In this document: in pieces, positions 52,601 to 62,110 of the stretch
Position numbering within the stretch: position 1 is the first letter of the stretch
How the letters are laid out: each line of letters begins with the position of its first letter
Origin: Elgaria multicarinata webbii
Taxonomy: Eukaryota > Chordata > Lepidosauria > Squamata > Anguidae
DNA length: 64,000 bases
Direction of reading: 5' to 3'
Assembly: GCF_023053635.1 (NCBI RefSeq)
Contig: NC_086183.1
Location: 34,515,501 to 34,579,500, forward strand
Position numbers and translations under genes: made by a program
Notes under the pieces: model-generated
Told to the model about the DNA's origin: nothing
The model's input: only the letters and a program-made list of their open reading frames with translations
Database searches by the model: none

Positions 52601-52686
52601 ACATGAGCCAAAAAGGCCTGAATAGGGATTCGTGTTCTGAAAAACACCCATTCATCTGTGAGAAAGCAGCCAGTCCCAGTTCCTAG
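39082..52686 (+). CDS. CD72-like ITIM and C-type lectin receptor
   Basis: Seven coding exons: 39082-39151, 39982-40071, 42036-42125, 42604-42930, 50948-51105, 51895-51977 and 52569-52686, phases consistent, 311 aa (human CD72 359). It is a type II membrane protein. The cytoplasmic tail has an ITIM, VTYADL with Tyr7 exactly as in CD72, and a second ITIM-like LTYENL (Tyr32). A transmembrane helix spans about residues 60-80 ([19 protein letters not shown]). Residues 84-193 form a predicted coiled-coil stalk rich in Leu, Glu and Gln, with four N-glycosylation sequons. A short C-type lectin-like domain follows ([20 protein letters not shown]); it lacks EPN/QPD Ca-binding motifs. CD72 is an inhibitory B-cell co-receptor that recruits SHP-1; that role here is inferred. 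The exon 5 donor (GTAGGA) is weak and could be misplaced. CD72 orthology versus a paralogue is open, so no symbol is given. Confidence 0.85.
40307..40589. mobile_element. hAT-like palindromic MITE, copy 2 (CD72-like intron 2)
   Basis: TAGGG at the left and CCACCCTA at the right, same family as 34574. A perfect 8-bp duplication AATATTGA flanks it (40299-40306 and 40590-40597). Confidence 0.88.
41020..41260. repeat. tRNA-derived SINE pieces
   Basis: About 41150-41260 is a sense piece with ggttcaatccccaacagc (pol III B box) followed by agggctgggaaaggctcctg. About 41020-41115 looks like a related antisense piece (gggctgaatctgggctccgg). Both lie in intron 2 of the CD72-like gene. Confidence 0.5.
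42213..42355 (-). mobile_element. CR1 LINE tail, antisense (CD72-like intron 3)
   Basis: catagaatcgtggaatcgta, then gaggccatcgagtccaaccc, a C run, and cagctgccccttgaaggcct. It is a decayed antisense CR1 3' end. Confidence 0.8.
42964..46033 (-). mobile_element. Nearly full-length RTE/BovB LINE
   Basis: A 3070-bp element inserted 33 bp after exon 4 of the CD72-like gene, antisense to it. It encodes in order an apurinic-type endonuclease ([28 protein letters not shown]), a reverse transcriptase ([37 protein letters not shown] with the YADD active site) and the characteristic BovB C-terminus ([28 protein letters not shown]). An 11-bp duplication GGTCATATCAT flanks it (42953-42963 and 46034-46044). 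I see two coding lesions: a TGA after WTSPDG near 45196 and a frame change near 44625. The element is therefore young but dead as one ORF. BovB is well known in squamates and ruminants through horizontal transfer. Confidence 0.95.
46045..46398 (-). mobile_element. CR1 LINE 3' end, antisense
   Basis: On the - strand it encodes the CR1 C-terminus ([37 protein letters not shown]) and then the tail. The BovB sits directly at its 3' terminus, sharing the tcatagaatcatag junction. Confidence 0.9.
46799..46842 (+). mobile_element. L2-like tail fragment
   Basis: gaaatgaaccgctcagagag followed directly by (AAAT)n is a short decayed tail of the L2-like family. Confidence 0.5.
46895..47190 (+). mobile_element. 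L2-like LINE 3' end with (TAA)n
   Basis: The 5' side encodes an LKT-LF-QAYP type C-terminal LINE motif (ttccggcaggcctatccagt). It is followed by an untranslated tail with ttgggcgatataaaaatgca and a TAA microsatellite. Confidence 0.75.
47985..49282 (+). mobile_element. L2-clade LINE, 3' part of RT and tail
   Basis: Encodes reverse-transcriptase core ([27 protein letters not shown]), then a 242-codon frame (48338-49066) with the L2/CR1 thumb region: [45 protein letters not shown]. One frame change separates them near 48250-48340. The tail reads gattgtaagcctatgcggca and ends tatataaataaac plus TAA repeats, diagnostic of L2. 5'-truncated; lies in CD72-like intron 4. Confidence 0.88.
49345..49640 (+). 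mobile_element. Second L2-like LINE 3' end
   Basis: Encodes [14 protein letters not shown], then [18 protein letters not shown] and stop, the usual C-terminal motif. The tail ends ccagaaggagaggcgggtaa and a TTA/TAA repeat. It differs in subfamily from the element just upstream. Confidence 0.8.
49771..50413 (-). mobile_element. 5'-truncated BovB LINE with an L2 tail inside
   Basis: Same 3' end as the full BovB (tgtttattcgttcagtcgc) and the C-terminal coding region, cut off at tcttctgattt on the right. Bases about 50044-50144 are an antisense L2 tail (atagcaccatcgatgtacat, gaccctgccgcataggctta) splitting agtgagcag from tctggcttta, which are adjacent in the copy at 42964-46033. Confidence 0.9.
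50418..50830 (-). mobile_element. L2-like LINE 3' end, antisense
   Basis: Begins with (ATTT)n and gcatttctctataccaccca (antisense tail). Further right, the - strand encodes [20 protein letters not shown] and FRCQVKTF then stop. It ends roughly 115 bp before CD72-like exon 5. Confidence 0.8.
51500..51555 (-). mobile_element. L2-like tail fragment, antisense
   Basis: gttttattttatgtattacg and cagtaactgaagctctctag resemble the antisense tail at 50440; short and decayed. Confidence 0.45.
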
Positions 52687-55600
52687 CACTAGGGTGTGTG
52701 AGTACGTAGGGATATAAAAGCAAGGCCCTTTCGAGGGATCTGATAGAGTTTTCCTGCAATCAGGCCCCACTAGTCACACAGGATCGAACTTACTTTTCAC
52801 TCTACAAATGAAGGCCAACATTATGTCAGCGGGGGGGGGGGGGGCAGCTACGCAGCTGGTCAAGGCAATGTCTGCCTGGGTTTGCATGGACCAAGTCAGC
52901 CCTGCTTTGATTAACCTGTGCCTCCCTCGTGCACCTACTTGGATGCTAAAGAGGGAGCGGGGAAATGACGCAAAGGCAGGCAGCTCCGGCTCACGTCCCG
53001 TGCTGAGCCAGTTGCTGTTTGGGGATGGGCTAGGAGCAGCTGGGCAAACGGTTCTTTCTTGTCCCCCCAGAGGCTCCTGGGAGAGGCCTGTGTGAAGAGC
53101 AAGAGGGAGCGATCCACCATCACCCAGGAGAGGAGGAAGAGACAAGGGGAGAACCCGGTCACTCCCACCCTGGGCTTTCTCTTGCAGTTTGGGGCTTTGC
53201 CCAGCAACTCTGCTGCCCCTCTTCCACACTCCGCTGAGTCCACCTGGGCGCTCCTTTGTCCCAGGGGCTACCAGGGCCCCGTGCTGCCCTCCCTTCCAAC
53301 CTGACTTTCCATCCCTGCAAGGGGTTTGTGCCCCCGCTACAGCTGGCCACTTGCCCTCTTGCCTCTGCCACCAGAAGGCCTTTCTCTAAGCAGAAGAGAG
53401 GCCAGGATTTGGGTTCACGAGGGGCTGGAGTGCTTCCGGTGTGCCAACAGCAGCTGCAGCCCCTCGGAGGTGCACGAAGGGCAAAGGCTGCCGTTGCCTC
53501 AGCAAGGGAAGCAGCAAGAGGTGTGAGAAGACTGGGGCTGCTGCTGCTGCTGCCTCTCCCTCCTTGTGTGGTATCCCCAAGCTGGAAGAAGGCACCGCCA
53601 TTTCTGCAGAACGCTGCAGGTCACAGATGCTGGATACTGGGCAGGTGGAAGGATGCTGCCCTGACGGAGGAGACCCTTCAGCAATGCTGCCGCTGCGCCC
53701 TCCTGCTCTTGTTGTGGCAGGGCCCGGGCTGCTCTCCCTCCATCCCTGCCTTGCTGGCCTCTCCAGACTATTTGTGCCAACCGTGGGCTGAGGCCTTGGC
53801 GAGGGACTGCGTCCGTTGGGCCTGTTTGTGCCCGGCAGATGATGTGGCCGCCCCTCCTGGGCATCCGTGGTCCCCAAGCAGGAGGAGTTCATCCCAGCTC
53901 CCCGATGGCCAGATTGTCTTTCCATCTGTCGAGCCCTCCTGCTTGCGAGGGGGCTTTTCCGAAAGGCCGTTGTGAGCTGACCCGGCCTCCACTTTGCAGT
54001 CTGGCTGAGAGGTATATTTCGGCTCTTGAAGGCAAGGGCAGACGGATGGGCGGACGGAATGAAGCCAGCCAGGGAAAAGCCCAGAGAGATGAACAAGGGA
54101 CAACCTGCCTCAGAGCAGGGAAGGAGGAATTAGGAATGTGGGGATAGAAAGCCCCGTCTGGGGTGGGCTCCTGGCTGCTGTCCGGTCCTGACCTTGAGCT
54201 GAAGCACCTGGAGCAAGGCAGGCTGAAGTTGCAGCACCACGGAGAGCTCCCAGGAGCGCCGGCATTGGGGGCTGAAGCCCTTTATCCCTGGGGGGGGGGG
54301 GGAGATCCCACCTCCCCAGTTCTCTTCCCCTCCACTTCCCTGAGGGCTGGCGGATCTTAAAGGGGCAGTGCTCTGCCCTCGCTATTAGCTCTCCCAGGCT
54401 TGTTACCGGTGCAGATGAGCAGGCATCGGGCCTGTGTGGTCCCTGCGGTCAACAGGGTGGGTGGGGTGCAGGCTCAGGGTTTATTGTCTCTGGAGGTGCC
54501 TGGCTGAGCAGCTGTGGAGTGATGTTGGGGCCAGGATTGGTACCCAGCTCCTCCTCCACCTCCTGTGCTGCTGCCAGGGCACCCGCTTGCTTTGATAGTT
54601 GCTGCGGTGGGCGCCCCACTTCCTTTGCGAAAAAGAAGTCTTCGCCCCTCTGAGTGGGGCGTTCCATTAGGTACGGAACAGATTAGAAATGGAATTAAGT
54701 AGTTAAAATCCCTGAAGAACACGCTGTCATAAGTGAGGCTCTGACTGTGAAAGACGGTCCTAGATGGTTGCATAGCAGCTGCAAATCGTGCTGAATATTC
54801 TGCCCCCCCCCTTTCATGGGACCATGAGATGCTCAGGAGAGGACTTCTTCTAAGAATATTTGGGAGGGAGGGAGGGTGTACCTTTAAAAATAAGGTGGCC
54901 AAGCACCCCCCTTGTAACTTGGGACACAGCGCTGCATGACGACATGGTGGCTTTTCCCAGGATAACCATGTCCCAAATGACCAAGGGACGGCTGAGGGGC
55001 TGTGGAGAGACCTGACACAAGCCAACCCTGCAACAGCCTCTTCTGCGCTACAAGAGCTGAGCTGCCGGTTGGACTGAGAATCCGTTCATTCAGCGTTGGC
55101 TCTCAGAACAGCCTCGGCTGCACTTTTTCTGCCATGATGAAACTCAGGAATGGAAGGAACCCAGCAAAAGCGTGTCATTATCATAAAAGATGCCTTTCAT
55201 ATCAAGATCGAGAGAGAGGTCTCTTTATTACCTTGCTCTCGCTAGCTTTTGGAGGGCCCTGGGGCAAGGCCCCCTCAGCGGGGGGCCCTCCTCCCCCAGC
55301 AGGGCTGCCTTCTCACTGCCCTTGTCAACAGCTGCCCTGGGCCTCATCCTTGGCCGGCTGAGAACCAGGGAGTAAGCGGACCACGGCATCTAGCACGCCT
55401 CCTCCCTTACAGCTTCCATTGTCTGGGCCGAAGCGAGCGGGAAGTGAACAAGCAGGTTGCAGTGGGGGAGTGGAGGGGCACGTCCAGGGGGTGGGGTGGG
55501 GTCTCCTGCTCAACTCACTGAGCCTTTATTGTGTTTAGATTTGCAGTGTTCCCTCCCAATGAGAGACAGAAGGTATTTGACTAAATAGGGACACAACACA

Positions 55601-56281
55601 CCTACCTGTGCCCCCCCCATTGCAGCTCTTGCTCATCAAGGCCCATTTGCCAGGAACCCCACACAAAGGCAGTGGGGCCAGGGGAGAGGCCCAGTATTTT
55701 ACACTTCTGGTAAAATGCCTATTTCCTCCTAGTCCCGCAATGCTTTCAGACTGGAGTTTTGCAATATTGTTGTGAAGAGCTCTGTGTGGGCTAAACCTTC
55801 ACCCAGACCAGCCCTTTTCTCTTGAAGGGTGAGAAAGGGGTGTGTGTCTTTTTCTTTCTTTTTATCAGGATTGTCATTCCATTGGGAACATTTTTTAAAT
55901 ACGCACCATTGCATCTCTGCCTGAGAGGGGTGGAGCCTGACCACTCCTTGGCTCCACCCTCTGCCCCATCAATCATAACAGCCGCCACCGATTCCTCCCA
56001 AATCCTTCTCTTCCCACACACCGCAGCACCTGCTGGAATCACCTCTTCCCAGAACTCTTTAAGGTACTTGAACATTCATGGAAGCAAGCAGGGCAAAGTG
56101 TTCTTTATTATGATGAGGTTATTCTTGCACAACCATCCACATATGTGGCATTTTACAAAGAATATGAGGCCAAGGTGCTTACAGGCCAGAAAGGGACCCG
56201 GGGGGGGGGGGGGGGCGGGGGCGGATGAAAGCTGAGGGGAACAGGGAACAGCTAGGTCATGATTTCAGGCACACTTAGGTT
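52687..56281. other. Intergenic, no confident gene
   Basis: Several long overlapping open frames (for example 53256-53975 on + and 53386-54096 on -) are compositional. One possible cysteine-rich fragment at 53425-53560 is described among the findings. G/C homopolymer runs occur near 52832, 54289 and 56200. Confidence 0.45.
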
Positions 56282-56877
56282 TAGGGCCGGTGCCAGACTA
56301 TTTTGCACCCTAGGCAAGGCAAGCAACTTCCACCACCACCCCTATTTTTTTTTTTGCCAACTTCAATATTTAAGAACGGATGTTTTGTAGAAAAAAATAA
56401 AAAGCACAAAACTTAGGGTGACCCTATGAAAAGGAGGACAGGGCTCCTATATCTTTAACAGTTGCATAGAAAAGGGAATTTCAGCAGGTGCCATTTGTAT
56501 ATATGGAGAACCTGGTGAAATTCCCTCTTCATCACAACAGTTAAAGGTGCAGGAGCTATACAGCAGCTATACTGTGACCAGATTTAAAAGAGGGCAGGGC
56601 ACTGCAGCTTTAACTGCTGTGATGAAGAGGGAATTTAACCAGGTTCTCCATATATACAAATGACACCAGCTGAAATTGCCTTTTCTATGCAACTGTTAAA
56701 AGATACAGGAGCCCTGTCCTCCTTTTCATAGGGTCACCCTACAAAACTTGAACTTACGTTTTTTCTTAAAACAGCCAATTTGTATAAAGCTGTGACCCTT
56801 AAAGGGCAGTACTGCACCCCTCTGAGGTCTGTGCCCTAGGCAGCTGCCTAGTTGGCCTAATAGTAACACCGGCCCTA
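56282..56877. mobile_element. Older hAT-like DNA element hosting a MITE
   Basis: Inverted ends TAGGGCCGGTG (56282) and CACCGGCCCTA (ending 56877, with one mismatch inside). Internal ends are ccctaggcaaggcaagc and gccctaggcagctgccta. Flanks CTTAGGTT and CTTGGTT are similar, suggesting a decayed duplication. About 270 bp of its own sequence remain around the inserted MITE. Confidence 0.65.
56414..56741. mobile_element. hAT-like palindromic MITE, copy 3
   Basis: Starts TAGGGTGACCCTATGAAAAG and ends in ggtcaccct plus A. It is flanked by perfect 7-bp CAAAACT (56407-56413 and 56742-56748). Same inner motifs as copies at 34574 and 40307. Confidence 0.9.
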
Positions 56878-56879
56878 CT

Positions 56880-58169
56880 TGGTTCAACCTGGGTGCTTAG
56901 CAGAGGCCTTTTCCCTTTTAGGGTCTCCTCCACCCTGGATGTAGTTTGATAACTGCACAGGCATTGGCCCAGGTGTGGCTTCTGTGTTGCTACGGAGTGG
57001 CAGGTGAGGATCCCTTTCCCACATCCTGGTATGACCTGGCTCCCAGGCAGAGACCATGATGGGTTCCCAGGCAGGTAAGCCCCTCGTCTCACTCGGGACT
57101 GGGAAGGGGACGACGATCAGGGTGCCCAAGGGGTTAATGAGGCAGCAGCATGGGATGGAGGGAGGGATATTTTCGCCTGCTGGCATGGTCACATCAGCAG
57201 CCACAAGGAGGGCTGGGGCAAAAAGCCGGTTGACCCGTGCAGTGCACCTGCTGATTGGGTGGGGGTCCCTTCCCCAATGTGTGGGTGGACCCAGGATTCA
57301 AACCACGGGCCTCCAGCATGTGGAACAGAAGTTGCTTCCCCTGGCCAGGGCTGCTCTTGCAGCCCTTGTGATCCAGGACCAGCTCTTTGTGCTGGGGGGG
57401 GGGGGGGCAGGAGAGAGAAATGGCCGGGATGTGTCTGCTGCTGCAGCGGCCAAACAGCTGGGGAGCTGATTTCTGCTGTTTGTCATGTGGGTTGGAGTCC
57501 AGGGCTCTCCTTTTCTCCCCCCGCCCCCCCCCCCCCGGGTATGGAAAAGGTGAGTGGTGGCATTTCCCCGTTCCCTGGTGGGGTTCGAACTCCCATCTCC
57601 TGCTTCCCAGCACCCGCCTCCATCACTGAACCTCTTCTGTAGAATGTCATGTATGGGACTGACGGTGCTGGCTAGGAGCCACCATGAGTGCCATTTTTTG
57701 GTAGAAAAGCAGGGCACAAATCAGATAAATAAGAGCCATAGAAATGCAACACATTGTTTTTTTTTAAGTCCTATCGAGAGACCTAAAAAACAAGCACCTT
57801 CTTATAGCAAATACAAGGAGGCAGTTTTCCTGTATTTTTAATCCCACAATTCAAACCATTCTTGTCTCTTGAAGAGGCTCGAATCAAAGACAGGCAGACC
57901 TTGCGATCCGGCTTATAAAGTGAAAAGACAAGACAAACCAGGCAAGGAGAGTGGAGGAGAAAGGCGGTCGGTGTGTGGAGGGAATCAGTTCTCCAAGGCC
58001 AGGACGAAGCGGGCCTTTATATCCAGTTATTCACGCGGCTATGCAGCTTGGGCCAGGGAGCCCTTCCCTTGGTCGCATTCTTGCACGAGCTAGCAATGAG
58101 TGGCTCTCGTTCCTCTGGCGGATGGAGGGGGGCAAAATAGTCTCCTCCCCTTGATTCTGCAGCACCAGG

Positions 58170-58208
<39 letters not shown>

Positions 58209-58811
58209 TCGGAGGAGCTGAAAGTTATTTCTGGCAGGGAGGGGGGAGCAGCCAGCTCCCTGCAGCTGCTCTTGCTCCAGCCAAGGGATGGGCCAGGTTA
58301 GTCATGCCCCCCCCCCCCGCCCGCCCTGATGTTCTTCCTGAGAAGCAGGGCGGGGAGGGGGGAAAGCCTCCCAGCGGCCCTTTTGTCTCCCAGCTGGTGG
58401 GGAACACAAGCAATCCCCAAGGCCAGCAAGTGAAAAGAAGACGTTGTTGACGGCAAAAATGGGTGGGAGAAAGGAAACGAAATTCACAACGTGTAGGATG
58501 GAGGGCCCCCTTGGGACCCCTCAAGCAAGCAGGAGGCGGCTGCTGCTCCCTCCTTGTGTCCTGGTAATGGTGAATTTACAAACAAACAAGCGACAAAATG
58601 AAAATACCTCTTTGAAGAAGAACCCCCCCACCCCACCCCTCCTTGCATACACACAAGCAACCCAGTGCCAGCTTTGTAGGGTGGCGAGTGGAGCCAGGCG
58701 AAAAAGCATCCGGGAGGGAGGGAGGGAAGGCCCTTCGTCAACTCCAGCCGAGACCATCCGCACGTGAGGCCTTGAAATCCTCCTGCGTTTGGGGCCTGCT
58801 GGCGAGCGAGC
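56880..58811. other. Intergenic, no gene recognised
   Basis: Open frames on both strands are overlapping and compositionally biased. Contains G runs (57396, 57525) and a (GGCA)n microsatellite at 58171-58208. Confidence 0.45.
58171..58208. repeat. (GGCA)n microsatellite
   Basis: About nine tandem GGCA units. Confidence 0.95.
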
Positions 58812-61671
58812 CTAGAAGGCGAAGCCCCCGAAATCCAGCACGTCAAAGTCCTGGTCCATCCCCTCGTAATCCAGGGCTTCATATTGCGATTCGGAGTCGC
58901 AGGCAGACGGGTGATAGCCCAGCTCTTTGAAGTCTGGCGGGTGCGTCTCCCCAGGGTGCCCGGCTGTGGCCGAGGTGACCATGTAGCCCATGGTGGGCCC
59001 GGCTGCAGCGCCCCCCACCAAGAGGCAAGCCGCCTTCACTCCTGCACGTGCCGGGGAGCCGTGGCGTAGGCAGTGCGGGGAACAGGCTTCCTGGCACAAG
59101 CTGGACCGGGCAGCAGCTGCAGAAAATAAGATAAAGTGAGTCAGGGGCAGCCGTGACCAAGACAAGGGGAGAAAGCCCGGCCCAGTTCCATCCTCCCGAC
59201 CAGGGGAAGGAGGAAAGATGGCCGAGCCCTCTGGGGTGGCTGGGAGGGCGGGGGAGTCCACAGCTCTAGGCAGCCGCTCAGATAATGCAGCCTTCCCCAA
59301 CCTGGAGCCCTCCAGATGGGCCAGCCAGTCACTCCCATTGTTCCCAGTCAGCAACTACCTTCTTGTCTCTCCGTGCTGCTGGGAGAGCTGCTGCCGCTGC
59401 TGCCGTCCGCTGCTCCTCCTCCTCCTCCTCTCCTGCAACATTTCCTCACCGGAGAGTTGATGTGGAGTTTGCAGCTGGAGGGAGATCCGCGGGAGAAGTT
59501 CTGGAAAGAGGAAGTCCCAGTAAGGACTATCAGCGCCTTCAGCCCACCTTGTTTGGAAGGAAGGACAGACGGCAGCCACCGTGGCTCAGGTGCACAAGCT
59601 AGAACTCCGTGAAGCTACGGAGGCGACAAGAGCATCTGAGCATGTGCAGAGTGCGTTTCCCCCTTGCTATTAAGGAACCACAGCCACTGGAACACAGCTC
59701 GGATCAGGGTGAGGTTCGGAGGGAAACGGCTGGGGTGCTCAGAGAACTTCCATTTCTGGTTCTGGGGATCTTCTTTTCTTTAAAATGGCTTCTCTAATAA
59801 AAGTTTTCACCGGAACTTCCTCAAGATTCATTCATCCATTTAATTTTTCTTTGGGAGAAAATATTTTCTGCTTATTTCCACCCCCCATAAATGAAATTTA
59901 TAAAAATTTGCATCTTTTACACACGCACGCACGCACACACACACTTGCCAAGGCAATGACATGTACCAATAACAGATGGTTGTATGGAGACTTTTAACTG
60001 GGCAGGGGGTTGGACTGGATGGCCTTGTAAGCCCCTTCCAACTCTGCTATTCTATGAATTACTGGTATTCAATTAGCATCCCTGTAAAATATGACTTTTT
60101 AAAGATAACTGTTGCCTCCTTCCTTTCTAAATTCCAACTTCTTACCCACCTCTTTCACTTTTCTTAAGACGTTGAGCCACTGCCTGCGGAAAGACAGGAA
60201 AAAGAGAAACACCTTCACGTTGCGTCTTTGAGTTTCGTCACATAAGGCCCCCCTCCCCCGCTAGGAAGCGGCCATAAGCGGCCAGAGGTTTGGCCTGGGC
60301 TGCTCTGACGGGCAGCGGCATTCCTTGCCCTCCCTGGAGAAGCTGGGGGCTGAACCTGGGCCCTTCTGCATGCAAAGCAAGCGCTCTGCCCCTGAACTCT
60401 GGCTCCTCTCCAGAAAGACCACACTGTGGCCAACTGAACAAGTCCCCAGTTTGGGGGGCTGGGAGGGTTCAGCTTTGGACTGGATGCCAATTTTGTTCCA
60501 AATATTTCTATAAGGGCTCAGAGCAAGAGCAGAATTGTTCAGATTTACACGGCTCCGTGTTCCATCTCCAGCTAAAGGGCCACTGGACGGCAAAGACACA
60601 GGTGGGCCACAGAGCCGACCCGGTTTGGGCTCCTGAAAAATCACCTGCAATTTCCCACATGATCCTTTGAGATCTGCAGGGGAGGCTGCACTCCATATCC
60701 CCTTGGTGACGGAGCGAAACAGCAAGAGCATGGCAGGAGGGCTTCTCTGGGCCCAGGCCTGGATGATGGAACTCCCGGCCTAGGAGGGCCTCTGTTTCCT
60801 CTCCCGCCTGGCCCGCTGCTGTCCAGCCAAGAGGTATCTGCTCCAGCAGGCCCTGGACGTGCCCGACTGAGGCGCTCTGAATGGCTGGGCCAGCTCCTGT
60901 TTCCCCACCGCATTGTTCACGCTCTGACTCATTTTGCAAGAGTTTCTGATTTGTTGGAAGCTGCCCTTAGCACTGCGATCCCAGCGGAAGGGCAAGGTAT
61001 CAATTGCCTTCAATGAATGAAGGAATATATTGAGCCTGGGTGCGCGTCTGTTCCCTTGCCACTGAAACCTCAGAGCCAACCATGCAGCCGATGGCCTGGG
61101 CCCTCCTTCCTGGCCCTGGCTGAGCCCTGAGCAACTCAGTCACTCTCTCTCTCTATGCTGGAGAAGGTGGGGACGGTGCTGCTGCAATTGTTGCTGCATG
61201 AAGCCTTCAACCATCAAGGGCATCCACCCCAGCCTTCCCCTCCCTGGTGTTTTGGACCACAACACCCTTCACCCCAGCCAGTATGGATGATGGGTACTGC
61301 AGTCCAGAGGGCCCCTCCACAGTGGGGGCAGCTCATCCACCCTTTGCCCGTCCTTCCCTGCAGCCCGGGGGGGGGGGAGGGCTGCCGCTGCGCCACAGGA
61401 GAGGACGCCCACCTGCACTCCTGGCCATTGGAAGCGAGGAGGAGCAGGACCTTCCCGTCGCTGAGGCTCAGGCCCAGGCAGCTGTCCCTCTGGGCACCCA
61501 GTGGGAGTCGCGGCAGGTCGTGAATTTCGCTGCCCTCCAGGATGGCATCACAGCTGGTGCCCAGGGAGATGCCCAGTTCGGCCGGGGAGTCAGCATCTGG
61601 GCAGACGAGGAGGCTGCCGTCCACAGAGAGGGTGAAGAACTTTTCCTTCCACTGCTTGAAGAGGAAGCCGC
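58812..61671 (-). CDS. Evectin/PLEKHB-like PH-domain protein, 3' part
   Basis: Four coding exons on the - strand: 61671-61413, 60183-60146, 59500-59450 and 59116-58812. The phases join cleanly and give about 216 residues; the N-terminal exon was not found. The first exon is most of a PH domain (GFLFKQWKEKFFTLSVDG, then LSDGKVLLLLASNGQEC). The second supplies the PH C-terminal helix (QWLNVLRKVKEV). The order and spacing of C-I-GSEIHD...RDSCLGLSLSDGK resemble evectins (PLEKHB1/2), as does a later hydrophobic, Gly/Ala-rich segment (ACLLVGGAAAGPTMGYMV) matching the evectin C-terminal membrane segment. Unlike PLEKHB1/2 it continues into an acidic, aromatic tail ending DQDFDVLDFGGFAF. Evectins are membrane-associated, lipid-binding trafficking proteins; function here is inferred. 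The first acceptor could instead lie slightly upstream (61717). Confidence 0.72.
60000..60057 (+). mobile_element. CR1 LINE tail fragment, sense
   Basis: gggggttggactggatggcc through tgctattctatgaatt; a very short CR1 3' end in an intron of the PH-domain gene. Confidence 0.8.
60272..60425 (-). repeat. tRNA-derived SINE, antisense
   Basis: ctggagaagctgggggctga, then acctgggcccttctgcatgc and aaagcaagcgctctgcccct. This is the reverse complement of a tRNA-like head with A and B boxes. It is the best preserved copy in the window. Confidence 0.6.
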
Positions 61672-61888
61672 CTGTAAAGGACCACTTGAAGTCAAAGTTG
61701 GCAGGGAGAGAAAGCCAGGCACCTGAGAGCATGTGCAGAGTGCCTTTGGGAGGTGCCTCAGCACCGTTTCACAGGAAACCCAAAGCACTGGCAATCCCTT
61801 ATTTTATTATTGCATTTATTATTCCTGGGGAGGGCGACTCGAGACGAGGCCCACACAGTGAGGCAGGAGTCGCATCCCCTGAACACCT

Positions 61889-62110
61889 CGCCCCTTTTAT
61901 TTATTTATTTATTACATTTTTATACCGCCCAATAGCCGAAGCTCTCTGGGCGGTTCACAAAAATTAAAACCACAGTAAAACACCCAACAGGTTAAAAAAC
62001 AATTACGAAATACAGTATAAAAAGCGCAACCAGGATAAAACCACACAGCAAAGTTGATATAAGATTAAAATACAGAGTTAAAACAGTAAAAATTAAATTT
62101 AAGTTAAAAT
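61889..62110 (-). mobile_element. L2-like LINE tail, antisense
   Basis: (ATTT)n, then tttataccgcccaatagccg and aagctctctgggcggttcac, followed by an A-rich antisense tail ending near ttaaaattaagtg. No coding part. Confidence 0.75.

Noticed and set aside
53256-54096. Overlapping 236-239 codon frames on both strands
   Set aside because: Compositional; no domain, and the two strands are equally open.
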